A stretch of DNA of 64,000 nucleotides from Diplonema papillatum (taxonomy: Eukaryota > Euglenozoa > Diplonemea > Diplonemida > Diplonemidae), in NCBI GenBank assembly GCA_030068145.1, contig JAPJBO010000571.1, forward strand, positions 85,055-149,054, in the 5' to 3' direction. Position numbers and translations under genes: made by a program. Below are positions 40,715 through 50,889 of this stretch, piece by piece. The first letter of the stretch is position 1, and every line of letters starts with the position of its first letter. The notes under the pieces are model-generated. The model saw nothing but the letters and a program-made list of their open reading frames with translations, ran no database searches and was not told where the DNA came from.

Positions 40715-41433
40715 TGGCCGGTCCGCTGTTGGCACTTTTGTGCCCGTTGTTGGTGGAATTCCTGGACGATGAGCTCAAAGATGAATGTGGTGAGCTTGAT
40801 GTGTCCGAGGGGTTGCGGTGGCAGTCTAGAGTTCAACAGTTCCATAGTCGAAGGCTGCAGAGGATAGACGATGCCACAGGAGAAAAAACACTCGGGTTTA
40901 AACTCGAGATCGCGGTTCGCCGGGTACGCCGCGAACGATAAAGCAGTGAACCAGAGGACTGTCGATTGTGCGGGTGTCCGTCAATCTTGTATCTCTCTTC
41001 TGACATGCCCCATTGCGATGTCACGGTCCGAGTGCCGTTTTCTTCGCAAATATACCTCGGCACAAGCATTGCCGCCGGTCACTATGTCGCAAGCACCGCG
41101 AACGCATCGCTTGCCCTGCGTCCTTTTAATGCCTCCTCAGTCGAGTCTCAGATACGTCCCTACTAGTAGCTGCTCCAGGCGTCGGAAGGCATAGACGCGT
41201 GCACTGCCCGCGGACTGGTTCTGTGTGATAATCGCACCACAGCGGCAAAAAAACCCCCCGACATGCCTTGCCGGTAAAACCGCGCACGGTTTCGAGGCTG
41301 AGGCTGTGCTTGTATCCCGCGTGCTTCGACTGCGTCCAGCAGGAGCTGGCTAAAGCTACGCAAATCTTGCTGTTTAGATTGGCACCAACGTCAAAGTATC
41401 ACGATATTGCTTGCCCAGCGCACCAACCCAGCA
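40715..41433 (-). pseudogene. I unit 3 gene remnant, cut by H2
   Basis: Identical to the unit 2 remnant up to 41433, where H2 begins; the rest resumes at 45905. Confidence 0.5.
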
Positions 41434-41835
41434 CATAGCTGTCAGCCACAAGGTTGCCACATTGTGGCCCCATTTAGCCACAAAGTAGCCACAAACCTTG
41501 TGGCTACCTTTGTGGCTAATTATGCAAAAATTTGGTATCACGGAAAACCGCGTGGAACTAACTTTTTCGGCCAGAAAATGCATCTGAAACACGTTTTCTG
41601 ACGATTTTGACAGGGTTTTGGGCCAGAATACGGGTTAGTTGCTACACCCTGGGCTCGGCATCCTGGTTGCGCACCCTGGGGTACCATTGGTAAACGGTTT
41701 ACTAAACCGCTACTGCTACTAAAGTAGTAGTAGGCATTATGCACACAGAATCATGCATAATTCAGGTTGGCGAGAGTGACAGACCCATTCTACTTGCAAA
41801 GCGCTTACCATTTCTGTCCTGAAACCCTCTGAGAG

Positions 41836-44620
41836 CAGTGTGAGACTTAGCTAGCTATTTGGCCAGCTAGCTATTTTAGCTATTTATAGCTAAAAAATAG
41901 CTAAAATAGCTGCCCAGACGACTGAAAATATGTTCACGTCTTTTTCGTCAGAAACCTCAGGTAGGTGCCCAAAAATGCAAAAAAATTGCGACGAAACCAG
42001 ATTTTCTGCCTCGTTCTCGTTTTCAGAGTCGCCCAACCCCCCCCTGGTACCCCCCCCCGCCCTCTCCGGGCCGTGTCACGGCGTGTGCAGGGTATCGATT
42101 TCCTGGCTGGTGACATTTTCCCGCTGGTCCATGTAGCAAACCTTTTTCGACGAGTTTTTGCTCGTTTTCAGCTCCGATGAAGAGATCCGTGAAAAATAGA
42201 CCCGGAGACGAAAAACTATGTGCGTGGTTCGGGGCCCTTTACAAGTTGCAGGGCGCCGGGCGTGGAAGCCGCCACGTGTGGATTGAGAAGGACGGGAATC
42301 GATCCCCTGGGTGGTGGCATTTTCCCGCCGGACCACGCGGCAGGCCTTTTTCGACGAATTTTAGCTCGCGATCAGCTGCAATGAAGAGATCCGTGAAAAA
42401 TAGACCCGAAAACGAAAAAGTATGCGCGTGGTTCGTGGGTCCGTGCATGATGCAGGGCACCGGGTGTGGAAACCACCAGGTGGGCATCGAGCAAGACGGG
42501 TATCGACCCCCTGGTTGGTAACTTTTTCCCGCTGGTCCATGTAGCTGACCTTTTTCGACGAATTTTTGCTCGCAATCAGCTCCGATGAAAAGAACTGTGA
42601 AAAATAGACCCGGAAACGAAAAAGTATGTGCATTGTTCGTGGGTCCGTGCAAGATGCAGGGCACCGGGCGTGGAAACCACCGGTGTGCACTGGGAAGAAC
42701 GGGTTTCGATCCCCTGGTTGGCGACATTTTCCCGCTGGTCCACATAGCAGACCTTTTCCGACGAATTTTTGCTTGCGAACAGCTCCGATGAAGAGATCCG
42801 TGAAAAATAGACCCGGAGACAGAAAACTATGTGCGTGGTCAGTAGTTTTTACAATTTGCAGGGCACCGGGCGTAGAAACCACCAGCCTGATCAGGTGTGC
42901 ATTGAACACGGACGGTATCGATCCCCTGGCTGGTGGCATTCTGTTGCTGGTCCGCGTAGCAGACCTTTGTCGACAAAGTTTTGCTCGCGATCAGCTTCGA
43001 TGAAGAGATCCGTGAAAAATAGACCCGGGAATCAAACACTACGTGCGTGGTCCGTGGGTTCTTACAGGATGCAGAGCACCGGGCTTGGAGACCACCCGGT
43101 GTGCATTGAGCAGGACGGGTATCGATCCCCTGGTGGTGGCATTATGTTGCTGGTTCACGCAGCAGACCTTTTTCGACGACTTTTTGCTCGCGATCAGCTT
43201 CGATGAAGAGATCCGTGAAAAATAGACCCGGGAATCAAACACTACGTGCGTGGTCCGTGGGTTCTTACAGGATGCAGAGCACCGGGCTTGGAAACCACCC
43301 GGTGTGCATTGAGCAGGACGGGTATCGATCCCCTGGTGGTGGCATTATGTTGCTGGTTCACGCAGCAGACCTTTTTCGACGACTTTTTGCTCGCGATCAG
43401 CTTCGATGAAGAGATCCGTGAAAAATAGACCAGGGACCATCCAGTATGTGCGTGGTCCGTGGGTTCTTACAAGATGCAGAGCACCGGGCTTGGAAACCAC
43501 CCGGTGTGCATTGAGCAGGACGGGTATCGATCCCCTGGTGGTGGCATTATGTTACTGGTTCACGCAGCAGACCTTTTTCGACGACTTTTTGCTCGCGATG
43601 AGCTCTGATGAAGAGATCCGTGAAAAAGAGACCAGGGACCATCCAGTATGTGCGTGGTTCGGGGGTCCTTACAAGATGCAGGCACCGGGCTTGGAAACCA
43701 CAGGTTTGCAGTGGGAAGGACAGGAATCGATCCCTGGCTGGTGACATTTCTTGGCTGGTCCACCGTGACTCCACGTGGCAGACTTTTTTCGAATTCCTGC
43801 TCGCGATCAGCTCCGATGCGAGAAATGGACCCGGAAATGAAAAGGATTGTTTGTGGTGCGTCGGGTTTTCCCCCAGGCACTACGATACAAGTCTACCAGC
43901 ATTGTTAGCAGAGACTGCCAGAGTGCAGCAAGCCAGACCCAGGTCCAGTCCTACTGTGCAGTAGTCTACAGGGGGGAAGCCCGATGAAGGGGGGGGGGTA
44001 GCACGGTGAACCTCATGCTGATCATCTGCCTGAAAAATCCCGGTAAACTGTGGAAAACGGCACAAAATCCGAGAAAACAGTCGGAATAGTGACATTTCCG
44101 TTGAAAATGCTCAGTCAGCTATTTTAGCTATTTTAGCTATTTTCAGCTATAGCTAGCTAGCTATAGCTACTGTAGCTATCAGCTAGCTATAGCTAAGTCT
44201 CACACTGCTGCTCGCGATCAGCTCCGATGCGAGAAATGGACCCGGAAATGAAAAGGATTGTTTGTGGTGCGTCGGGTTTCCCCCCAGGCACTACGATACA
44301 AGTCTACCAGCATTGTTAGCAGAGACTGCCAGAGTGCAGCAAGCCAGACTCAGGTCCAGTCCTACTGTGCAGTAGTCTACAGGGGGGAAGCCCGATGAAG
44401 GGGGGGGGGGGGGGTAGCACGGTGTGAACCTCATGCTGATCATCTGCCTGAAAAATCCCGGTAAACTGTGGAAAACGGCACAAAATCCGAGAAAACAGTC
44501 GGAATAGTGACATTTCCGTTGAAAATGCTCAGTCAGCTATTTTAGCTATTTTAGCTATTTTCAGCTATAGCTAGCTAGCTATAGCTAGCTATCAGCTAGC
44601 TATAGCTAAGTCTCACACTG
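41836..44620. mobile_element. E2: element E with ~203-bp tandem units and TAGCTA arrays
   Basis: Ends CAGTGTGAGACTTAGC and GCTAAGTCTCACACTG, flanked by ctgagag on both sides (41829-41835 and 44621-44627), a 7-bp target duplication. Inside the left end is an agctattttagctat array, then about eight ~203-bp units (unit starts near 42179, 42381, 42585, 42788, 43001, 43204, 43407, 43608), then a unique segment and tagctatagctag arrays. No coding region. Superfamily unknown; CAGTG ends recall hAT elements but those make 8-bp duplications. Confidence 0.85.
43797..44620. repeat. ~411-bp direct duplication at the right end of E2
   Basis: 43797-44207 and 44208-44620 are near-identical, each from ctgctcgcgatcagctccga to agctaagtctcacactg. 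The only notable difference is the length of a G homopolymer and a few bases. Confidence 0.95.
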
Positions 44621-46221
44621 CTGAGAGGGCCTCTCAACCAGCGACCGGCGCTCTCCGAGCCTCTTGAATGACCCCAGAGGAGGAGTGGGAGAGAGCGGCA
44701 AGTACCGCCGCAGCCAAACAGATTTGAATGCTGCCAGAAAGCTGCAAAGAAAACGTGGCAGCCGTCTGATAATAGTCAGGAGCTGGCGGATGGTGACTGA
44801 GCTTGAGCTCCCTGCCGCGGGCCTGCGGCCCGTGCTGCCCTGCTGGACTGGTATTGTCGCAAGTCAGTCACTTTCAACTTTCCCTTGTGCCTTGGCTGGG
44901 CCTGTGCTACAGGAGCCTGCGAGGAATTTCCAAGACGTGTGAGAGATTGCCCCCGCTACTTTTCTCGGATCTTTGGCTCCTCCTTGAACTCTTTCGGACG
45001 CTGATTGCAACAAGTGTAACAGTGCCACTCAGTGACAGCTGTTACAGGGAGTCAGTCACACTGTCAGTGTGCTCCTGCTGTACTATCATAGTAACTATGC
45101 CTGCTGTCGTGTGAAGTTGCGAGCTCTGTGCACTTTGCAAGCAAGCAAGCAAACTCGCTGGTGACGGGGTAGCTTGCACACCGAGTAGAAGAGCTGTCGT
45201 AATTGTGAAATGCTCCGTTTGCTGGGTCGTTGCTGTTCTGTTTAACCTTGGGTATCTTAGAATATCAGTGCATCGCCGTTACTAGTACGGCTGTCACCGG
45301 CGTGGTTTGGGTCCTTTAGCAGGAAAAGTTGGAGACTATGCACCCCGCAACTGAAACGGGTTTGCGGACAAGCGACCCTTTGAACTAAATTGATTCCTTG
45401 CCTGCTCCAAAACTTGGCAACAGAAGCATTGGCAGCTTCGTACTGACTCTGCGGTCTGAAATATCAACATCGCTTTCGACGGGTTCGTCTTCCTCCGGTG
45501 CACTCTCTGACTCAAAATGTACCAGAACAATGGCATTAGCATTGGTGCTGCGACCGTGTTGGCAAGATGCAGCAGCTTGTTGATGTTTTCTGAACTTTTC
45601 AAGCCTTGAATTACTTGCAGTGTTGTACGAAGTTACTGATAGAGTTGCCAACGTTGCCGCTGACTCGCGGATGAGGATACGAGGCCAGGGCGAAGCAGCT
45701 TACCCAAATTCGGGCCCAAAAACCTGTCAAAATCATCAGAAATTGTGTTTTAGATGCATTTTCTGGCCAAAAAAACTAGTTTCACGTGGTTTTCCTGGGT
45801 ATCCAAAATTTTGCATAATTAGCCACAAAGGTAGCCACAAGGTTTGTGGCTACTTTGTGGCTCCCAATTAGCCACTAGTGGCTACCTTGTGGCTGACAGC
45901 TATGCCAGCACCGGGCATAGTCGGCTTCAAAGTCAATACACACTGAGGTAAACAACGTCTACGCGATTTGCATCGCCGTGAAGTATCGGTGTGATGAACA
46001 GGTTTTCGACTTTTCCCGAGCCGGACACGCTCGTGACTACGCCTGCAGTCGCTCTCACGACCGGTTCCAATGCACAGATCCCAAAAGTTCTTTTTTTGCA
46101 AAAGTTTTTTTTTTCCGGGGGGTTCCAAAATTTACGCGCGCGCGGACATGGGCCAAAAAAAAAAAACCGCCTACCCTAATGGGAATTGTCCCATTTGCCC
46201 CCCCGCAACGGACTCACGGGC

Positions 46222-46228
46222 AAAAAAA
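46222..46228 (-). terminator. Pol III T-run terminator of tRNA-Ser
   Basis: Seven T residues on the minus strand immediately after the discriminator base. Confidence 0.9.
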
Positions 46229-46310
46229 CGCAGACGGCAGGATTTGAACCTGCGCGGGCAGGGCCCAATGCATTTCGAGTGCAACCCCGTAACCACTTGG
46301 GTACGTCTGC
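46229..46310 (-). tRNA. tRNA-Ser (anticodon CGA)
   Basis: 82 nt. The 7-bp acceptor stem GCAGACG/CGTCTGC pairs perfectly, with discriminator G as usual for serine tRNAs. Anticodon loop CTCGAAA gives anticodon CGA (reads UCG). The long variable arm (GGGCCC...) is typical of type II tRNAs. T arm GCAGG-TTCAAAT-CCTGC is intact and carries the B box. No intron. A pol III T-run follows directly. It lies between the I array and element G1, and is the only RNA gene I find. Confidence 0.95.
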
Positions 46311-47124
46311 CTTGCGGAAAAAAAAATTCAATTTCAATTTCAAAAAATTTGGGGGAAAAAATCTTTTTTTCCCGGTGGTGCACAACGTCCCGTCCAAACC
46401 AACAAGGGAGCCCTCAAGAGCTACTGGGGGGGGCTAATTACTATTGAACCGTATATTACAATTGAACTGTATATTACAATTGAACTTTTTTTTTGGGAAA
46501 TCGGCGCACTCCAACCGTATATTACAATTGAACTGTTTGTGTGGTCACTGTTACACTACGATTGTGCACAAGGCCTGGCATTTCTGCTGGCTTTTTTTCT
46601 GTTTTGACTCATGAATCATCAATGGCATGATAGACCACTGCAGTGAAAAGAATTATTTGAGGAAGAATACGAAATTTGTAACAAGCATGGGGCTGCCAAA
46701 AGTTTTGGGCATGATCGTTTCGCTGTTTCCGTTGCTGTTGGCGTGGCCCGCACGCGCAAATTATGCCGCTATGTCGGCCGACGGTTGGGACGAGAATGCC
46801 TGGTTATCCACCAGGTTCGTCAACGGAACACCGGACCAGACAAGCGGACAGGAGGGCGCAGGCGACGACCGGCACGACAGGTCAACCAACGACGACAACT
46901 GGAAGCCAAGGCCGGACAGCTATGATCCAGCGTCTCGGTGGCCGGTCCGTCTGCATCCGACGCTCTCTGTGAAAAAGAAGGGCAGAAGGACTCTCAGTCG
47001 GTGGGTCCCCTGGGTGCTGATAGTTGTGGCACTCGTGTCAGTCGTGAAGCAGCTGTTCGTCCCCACTGGCCACGAAAGGTTGACGCCGCGCGAACAGAGA
47101 GGTGGTGGTGTGGGCACTGCAGAG

Positions 47125-47405
47125 GGGCCAAAACCCATTACAGTATGTTATTCAAACTTTGAACCCATTACGGTACATGATCCAAACTTTGAACCCATTA
47201 CGGTATGGTCCCAAACTTTGAACCCATTACGGTATGATTTTCCAAACTTTGAACGAATTACGGTAGGTTCCAAACTTTGAAACCCATTACGGTATGATCC
47301 CAAACTTTGAACCCATTACGGTATGGTTTTCAAACTTTGAACCCATTACGGTATGGTTTCAAACTTTGAACGAATTCCAGTAAGTGTAAAATTTGAGCCC
47401 AATTT
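47125..47405. repeat. Left terminal array of MULE F
   Basis: About ten ~29-bp units, aacc(c)attacggtatg...caaactttg, with the outermost reading cattacagtatgttatt. Confidence 0.93.
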
Positions 47406-48226
47406 CGGTACCATTGTCAGTCGAAGTCTGCAAGTTGTTAACAACGCAATGTTGTTGGCCGACAAATTCATCTTCTGTGGTGACTCTACAGTGGTCGATC
47501 AGTCAGACTCTAAGGCGGACGGGTGATGGTTGCAGCTACCATGTCTTCAGTTAGCCGATCCTAAGTCATCATCCTTCTGCAGTGGCAACAGATTCACTTT
47601 CATCTCCATTTCGGCGACTTCCGATATCCACGTTCAACACAAAGATTCGGCGTTAGACTACCGTCACTACGGCTCTCGCTGGCCGAGCGGCTGTGTGCTG
47701 TTGCCTCGTGATCAGCAGACACTGAAACCTACGGCCACGTCCGGATTGATTGGACCGGAATAAGAGTCATGCTCATCGGGCTGCTTGCCACTAAGCCGCC
47801 GATGTGACCACAGTTGCGACAAATTTAAGAACAAAGTTCACAATCAGAAACGAAAGGTAAACCTGATCAATGTGGACGCGTTTTGGGAAGCTTTGGAACG
47901 TTCGCGCCATTCGCAGATGATTCTGTCCATCACTTGTGTCAACAGGAAAGCAAAAAGAGAGAGACGAGGAGGAGGAAGAGTAAACTTCATGATTCTCTGG
48001 TGGCGGGTCTGGATCGCTACTAGTAGACCTTGGATGGACAGCGTATACATACATTCATGGTCTCCTCCATTTTTTCCAGTGCGCCCGCAGGTGCTGAGAT
48101 GGTGAAAGAAGAAAGAAATGCCCAACTTTGTTGAAGGAGATCGAAAGCAAAAAACCCGACCCTACTACGTAGTAGTGAAACAGAAATAGCATTTGCTAAG
48201 TGAAGTGTTTACTGCAGTAAAGTTCC
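47406..48226. other. MULE F internal non-coding part
   Basis: No gene supported. Short frames on both strands; contains the 3' flank of the transposase gene. Confidence 0.5.
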
Positions 48227-50467
48227 CTAAATAAAGCACCCGAAGCAGTAATCCTTATCGCAATCTTCGCACGTCCAGCACTGCTGAACGCAGGCATTTT
48301 GACCGTCCCCTTGGTCTTCGTGGTTGATACAACCCTCACGGTCACAGTACCACTCACCGAGTGCGCGCTTCAAAAAAACGTTTTCACAACCGTCGCATAC
48401 TGGGGGGACCGGGTCTTCCGCATCTTCTCTCTTCCTTTTACCTAGCAAATGAGTTGGCTGGGTACCGAGGGTGAGGGCCTCAGGTTGAGTAGCTGGCACG
48501 GCTTCAGGGGCTTGCTGGCGGGGTCCAGCCTTTGGAGCAGCTTTCGGGGCACGCTTGCGTGGACCGGCTTTTGGTGCAGCTTTCGGTGCAGGTTTTCTAC
48601 GCGCTGGTGCGGATACCCTGGGTCCGGACCGACTTGCACTCTGTGCAGCGGGCGGGGGCACACGTTCCGCTTCTGGCGTTGGGCAACCTCGAAGATTGTG
48701 CCCTTCTGCACCACATCGGGCACAAGTCATCCGTCGGGCCCTGCCTGCTCTACCTCGGGGTTGTTGCCCCTCAGCGCGTGCAACTGCTGCTGCACCTGCC
48801 GATTCCCTTCGTGCCTCGACAGTTCCTCGCCGAGCTGGCCTTGCCTGAGCAGGTGGGAGCGTTCCATCATGAGCCCAAACGGTCCGTACCAGCGGCTCAA
48901 CCCCCCTGCTGTAGGCCTCCCGGTACCGGCCATACCGATGTTCCTCACCGAGGAGAGACACAGGGTTAATCGGGGGATTCGCACACAGGAGGACTGAGCA
49001 TATGTGAATGCACGGAATGGAGACCAGCCGTGACTTGGCACACACGCATGTGTACTTCGATTGCTCGTGTGTCACACCAAAGCGGAACCCTGCGGCATCA
49101 GTCACCTCGAATTTTTGGCCTCCCAGGAGTGTACTGGCGGTGAGTCTCACCTGAAGGCCTCTTGCTTTGGTAGCATTCAATGTGATGTGGTGCAGTGGGA
49201 CGGGCAGAACCGAACCATCAGGGATTGCACCATCAGGAAGGTTTGTCAAAAATTTGTCGGACACGACCTGGCGGTACAAATCAAAAAGCGAAAGCACGTG
49301 CACTTTCCGTGCTTGTCTCAGAGTTGCATTGAAGCTCTCAGATACGTTGGTGGTGCGGTGGATGTCGTGGGGCGGCCCTGCAAGTGCCCGCCTAGCACCA
49401 GCGGGCAGGTGAGTGTCGGCCCAATGCACCTGCGACTGGATCAAGTAAGTGAACACAGCCTGCCCTTCAGTTGGGGAAAACGACAGTAAATGCTGTTTCG
49501 CTACCTCAAACATCTCTTCGTTTTCAGCACTTGCTAATGCCTTTAGGTGGACATTGAATGCGTCTGACTTGAAGCGTTGTTTGAGGTTGTCTTGGATGTG
49601 ATATGTGCACTGGAGGTGCACGGCCTCGGGAACAACTTCACTCATGACCCCATCAAGGCCGGTTCTCCTGTCTGTCACAACTGATTTTCCAACCAGTGGT
49701 CCGAAGGAGTTCCGAACAGCGACGAGGAACAATCTCCAAGCTTCATTGCATTCGTGCATAAACGGAAATACGCCAAGAGCAAGTGGAAGCACAGAAGAGT
49801 TGGGATCGATTGCGACCAAGGCCAATAGATGGCCCTTTACTTCTCCTTTTAGAAAGGCACCATCCATCGATAAGCACTCTGGCTTGAGAATGGTGTATGC
49901 CTCCTTGCAGCACTGGAGTGCCAGAAAACCGTGATGAAACCTGTTATTGACGCGGTGAGTGTACGCGTCGGTTCCGGGATTTCTTTCTTTGAGGTGGGCA
50001 AAAAAATCGCCCAACTGCGCGTATGCGTCTTTTGCATTGCCAAATAAGGCATCCTCCACCTGCTTAATGGCGTCTGTAGCCACCCGGCGCGTGACTGCAA
50101 CCCCAGTCTTAGCCTGGAAGGCGGCCGCCAAGACATTGCCGTTTACCGGCCCTGCCTTGATCACTTCGTGCATCTCTTCTGCCACGACTTTCGTCATGCC
50201 CTTCGTCTGCGATACGGCAACTACTTGGCATGTGTGCGGGGTAGCTTCCACACACTTCCATGCTTCCCCTCCAGGTTGTCTGCGTACACTGATGTAGTAT
50301 TCACAGGGCAGCTGACCATCCGCATTCTCGCAAGTATGCTTACACCGGTAAATAATGTTGTCCTGGTGCCTGGACTGCTGGAAGACGGTTTTCCCATCAC
50401 TACCAGCGGCCAGTTTTATAGCTTTGCAAACCGCATCTGCTGAGGCGAACTCTTCATTTTTCTCCAT
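48227..50467 (-). CDS. MULE transposase with SWIM, CCHC and ZZ-like zinc motifs
   Basis: 746 residues, ATG at 50467. An N-terminal Cys/His-rich MuDR/FLYWCH-like region (YRCKHTC ... CEYYISV ... PHTC, 40-80) probably binds DNA. The catalytic MULE domain has D202 (SMDGAFLKG), D266 (VVTDRRTGLDG), LQCTYH (285-290) and E377 (TTNVSESFNATLRQ), consistent with the DDE triad. SWIM finger C474-x-C ... C486-x-H488 follows, as in FAR1/MuDR proteins. Then a CCHC knuckle C582-x2-C-x4-H-x4-C, Ala/Pro/Lys-rich repeats (PKAAPKAGPRK, twice), KRKRE, and a Cys-rich ZZ-like end (CDGCENVF ... CWTCEDCDKDYCFGC). Cleaves and joins DNA at the F termini. No frameshift or stop. Confidence 0.95.
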   Translation of the reverse strand: MEKNEEFASADAVCKAIKLAAGSDGKTVFQQSRHQDNIIYRCKHTCENADGQLPCEYYISVRRQPGGEAWKCVEATPHTCQVVAVSQTKGMTKVVAEEMHEVIKAGPVNGNVLAAAFQAKTGVAVTRRVATDAIKQVEDALFGNAKDAYAQLGDFFAHLKERNPGTDAYTHRVNNRFHHGFLALQCCKEAYTILKPECLSMDGAFLKGEVKGHLLALVAIDPNSSVLPLALGVFPFMHECNEAWRLFLVAVRNSFGPLVGKSVVTDRRTGLDGVMSEVVPEAVHLQCTYHIQDNLKQRFKSDAFNVHLKALASAENEEMFEVAKQHLLSFSPTEGQAVFTYLIQSQVHWADTHLPAGARRALAGPPHDIHRTTNVSESFNATLRQARKVHVLSLFDLYRQVVSDKFLTNLPDGAIPDGSVLPVPLHHITLNATKARGLQVRLTASTLLGGQKFEVTDAAGFRFGVTHEQSKYTCVCAKSRLVSIPCIHICSVLLCANPPINPVSLLGEEHRYGRYREAYSRGVEPLVRTVWAHDGTLPPAQARPARRGTVEARRESAGAAAVARAEGQQPRGRAGRARRMTCARCGAEGHNLRGCPTPEAERVPPPAAQSASRSGPRVSAPARRKPAPKAAPKAGPRKRAPKAAPKAGPRQQAPEAVPATQPEALTLGTQPTHLLGKRKREDAEDPVPPVCDGCENVFLKRALGEWYCDREGCINHEDQGDGQNACVQQCWTCEDCDKDYCFGCFI

Positions 50468-50574
50468 CTTTTGACAAATTTGCGACGGCCACTGCCGTTA
50501 TTTTCTTTTGACTTTTTTGATAGACGTGTTCTTTTCCTGGGGTGTGTGTTGGGCTTATAACCTGACAGTGACAC

Positions 50575-50889
50575 CAAAATGGGCTCAAAGTTTAGAAATC
50601 ATGCCGGAATTGGTTCAAATTTGGAACCTCACCGTAATGGGTTCAAAGTTTGAAAACCATACCGTAATGGGTTCAAAGTTTGAAAACCATACCGTAATGG
50701 GTTCAAAGTTTGGGACCATACCGTAATGGGTTTCAAAGTTTGGAACCTACCGTAATTCGTTCAAAGTTTGAAAATCCATACCGTAATGGGTTCAAAGTTT
50801 GGATTGACATACCGTAATGGGTTCAAAGTTCGGACCATACTGTAATTCGTTCAAAGTTTGGATAACATACTGTAATGGGTTTTGGCCCC
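50575..50889. repeat. Right terminal array of MULE F
   Basis: Inverted counterpart: (c)ataccgtaatgggttcaaagtttg units, ending taatgggttttggcccc. Confidence 0.93.

Larger units (their letters stand above)
41434..45904. mobile_element. H2: element H with E2 nested inside
   Basis: Inverted ends CATAGCTGTCAGCCACAAGG and CCTTGTGGCTGACAGCTATG. The host repeat reads aacccagcaccggg in units 1 and 2; here it is split with ccagca present on both sides (41428-41433, 45905-45910), a 6-7 bp target duplication. Both ends carry tggctac/gtagcca palindromic arrays. No transposase is seen in the interior (about 1.7 kb without E2), so it is probably non-autonomous. Confidence 0.88.
36583..46179. repeat. Three tandem I units (~1.6-1.76 kb each), third split by H2
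   Basis: Unit 1 about 36583-38150, unit 2 38151-39910, unit 3 39911-41433 continued at 45905-46179. Equivalent points (gatgtcac) lie at 36623, 38209 and 39969. Each unit has A-runs with cttttcag and cttttgcc, a 32-bp tandem array, a minus-strand pseudogene, inverted T-runs, a gcgcgcg block and A-run + taccctaa. Units 2 and 3 are almost identical; unit 1 differs by small indels, so the tandem duplication is recent. Confidence 0.92.
47125..50889 (-). mobile_element. F: complete MULE (Mutator-like) DNA transposon
   Basis: 3,765 bp. Ends GGGCCAAAACCCATTACAG and CTGTAATGGGTTTTGGCCC(C). A 9-bp target duplication ACTGCAGAG lies at 47116-47124 and 50890-50898, the length typical of Mutator elements. 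Each terminus is an array of about ten ~29-bp units (aacccattacggtatgg...caaactttg). It encodes an intact transposase on the minus strand and has inserted into the coding region of the G1 gene. Everything expected for mobility appears to be present. Confidence 0.95.

Noticed and set aside
36515-41194. Long plus-strand frames with TASHRMYRLYLPLH repeats
   Set aside because: Translation of the 32-bp arrays; the unit is not a multiple of three and all three frames are equally open.
43980-44420. Homopolymer G/C runs (also 22922, 24797, 46425, 51571) as functional G-quadruplexes
   Set aside because: Length differs between near-identical copies, so polymerase or assembly noise is as likely; only the runs at G-element ends are used as boundaries.
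46380-46424. The missing 5' part of the 51.6-58.1 kb retrotransposon to the left of G1
   Set aside because: Joining across G1 at TA gives a TAG stop in the RT frame and the left flank shows no endonuclease motif.
47400-47530. Similarity between MULE left interior (gaagtctgcaagttgttaac) and the host sequence right of the MULE (gaagttggcaaactgttgac)
   Set aside because: Short and gapped; could be chance or an older capture. It does not move the clear 9-bp duplication boundaries.
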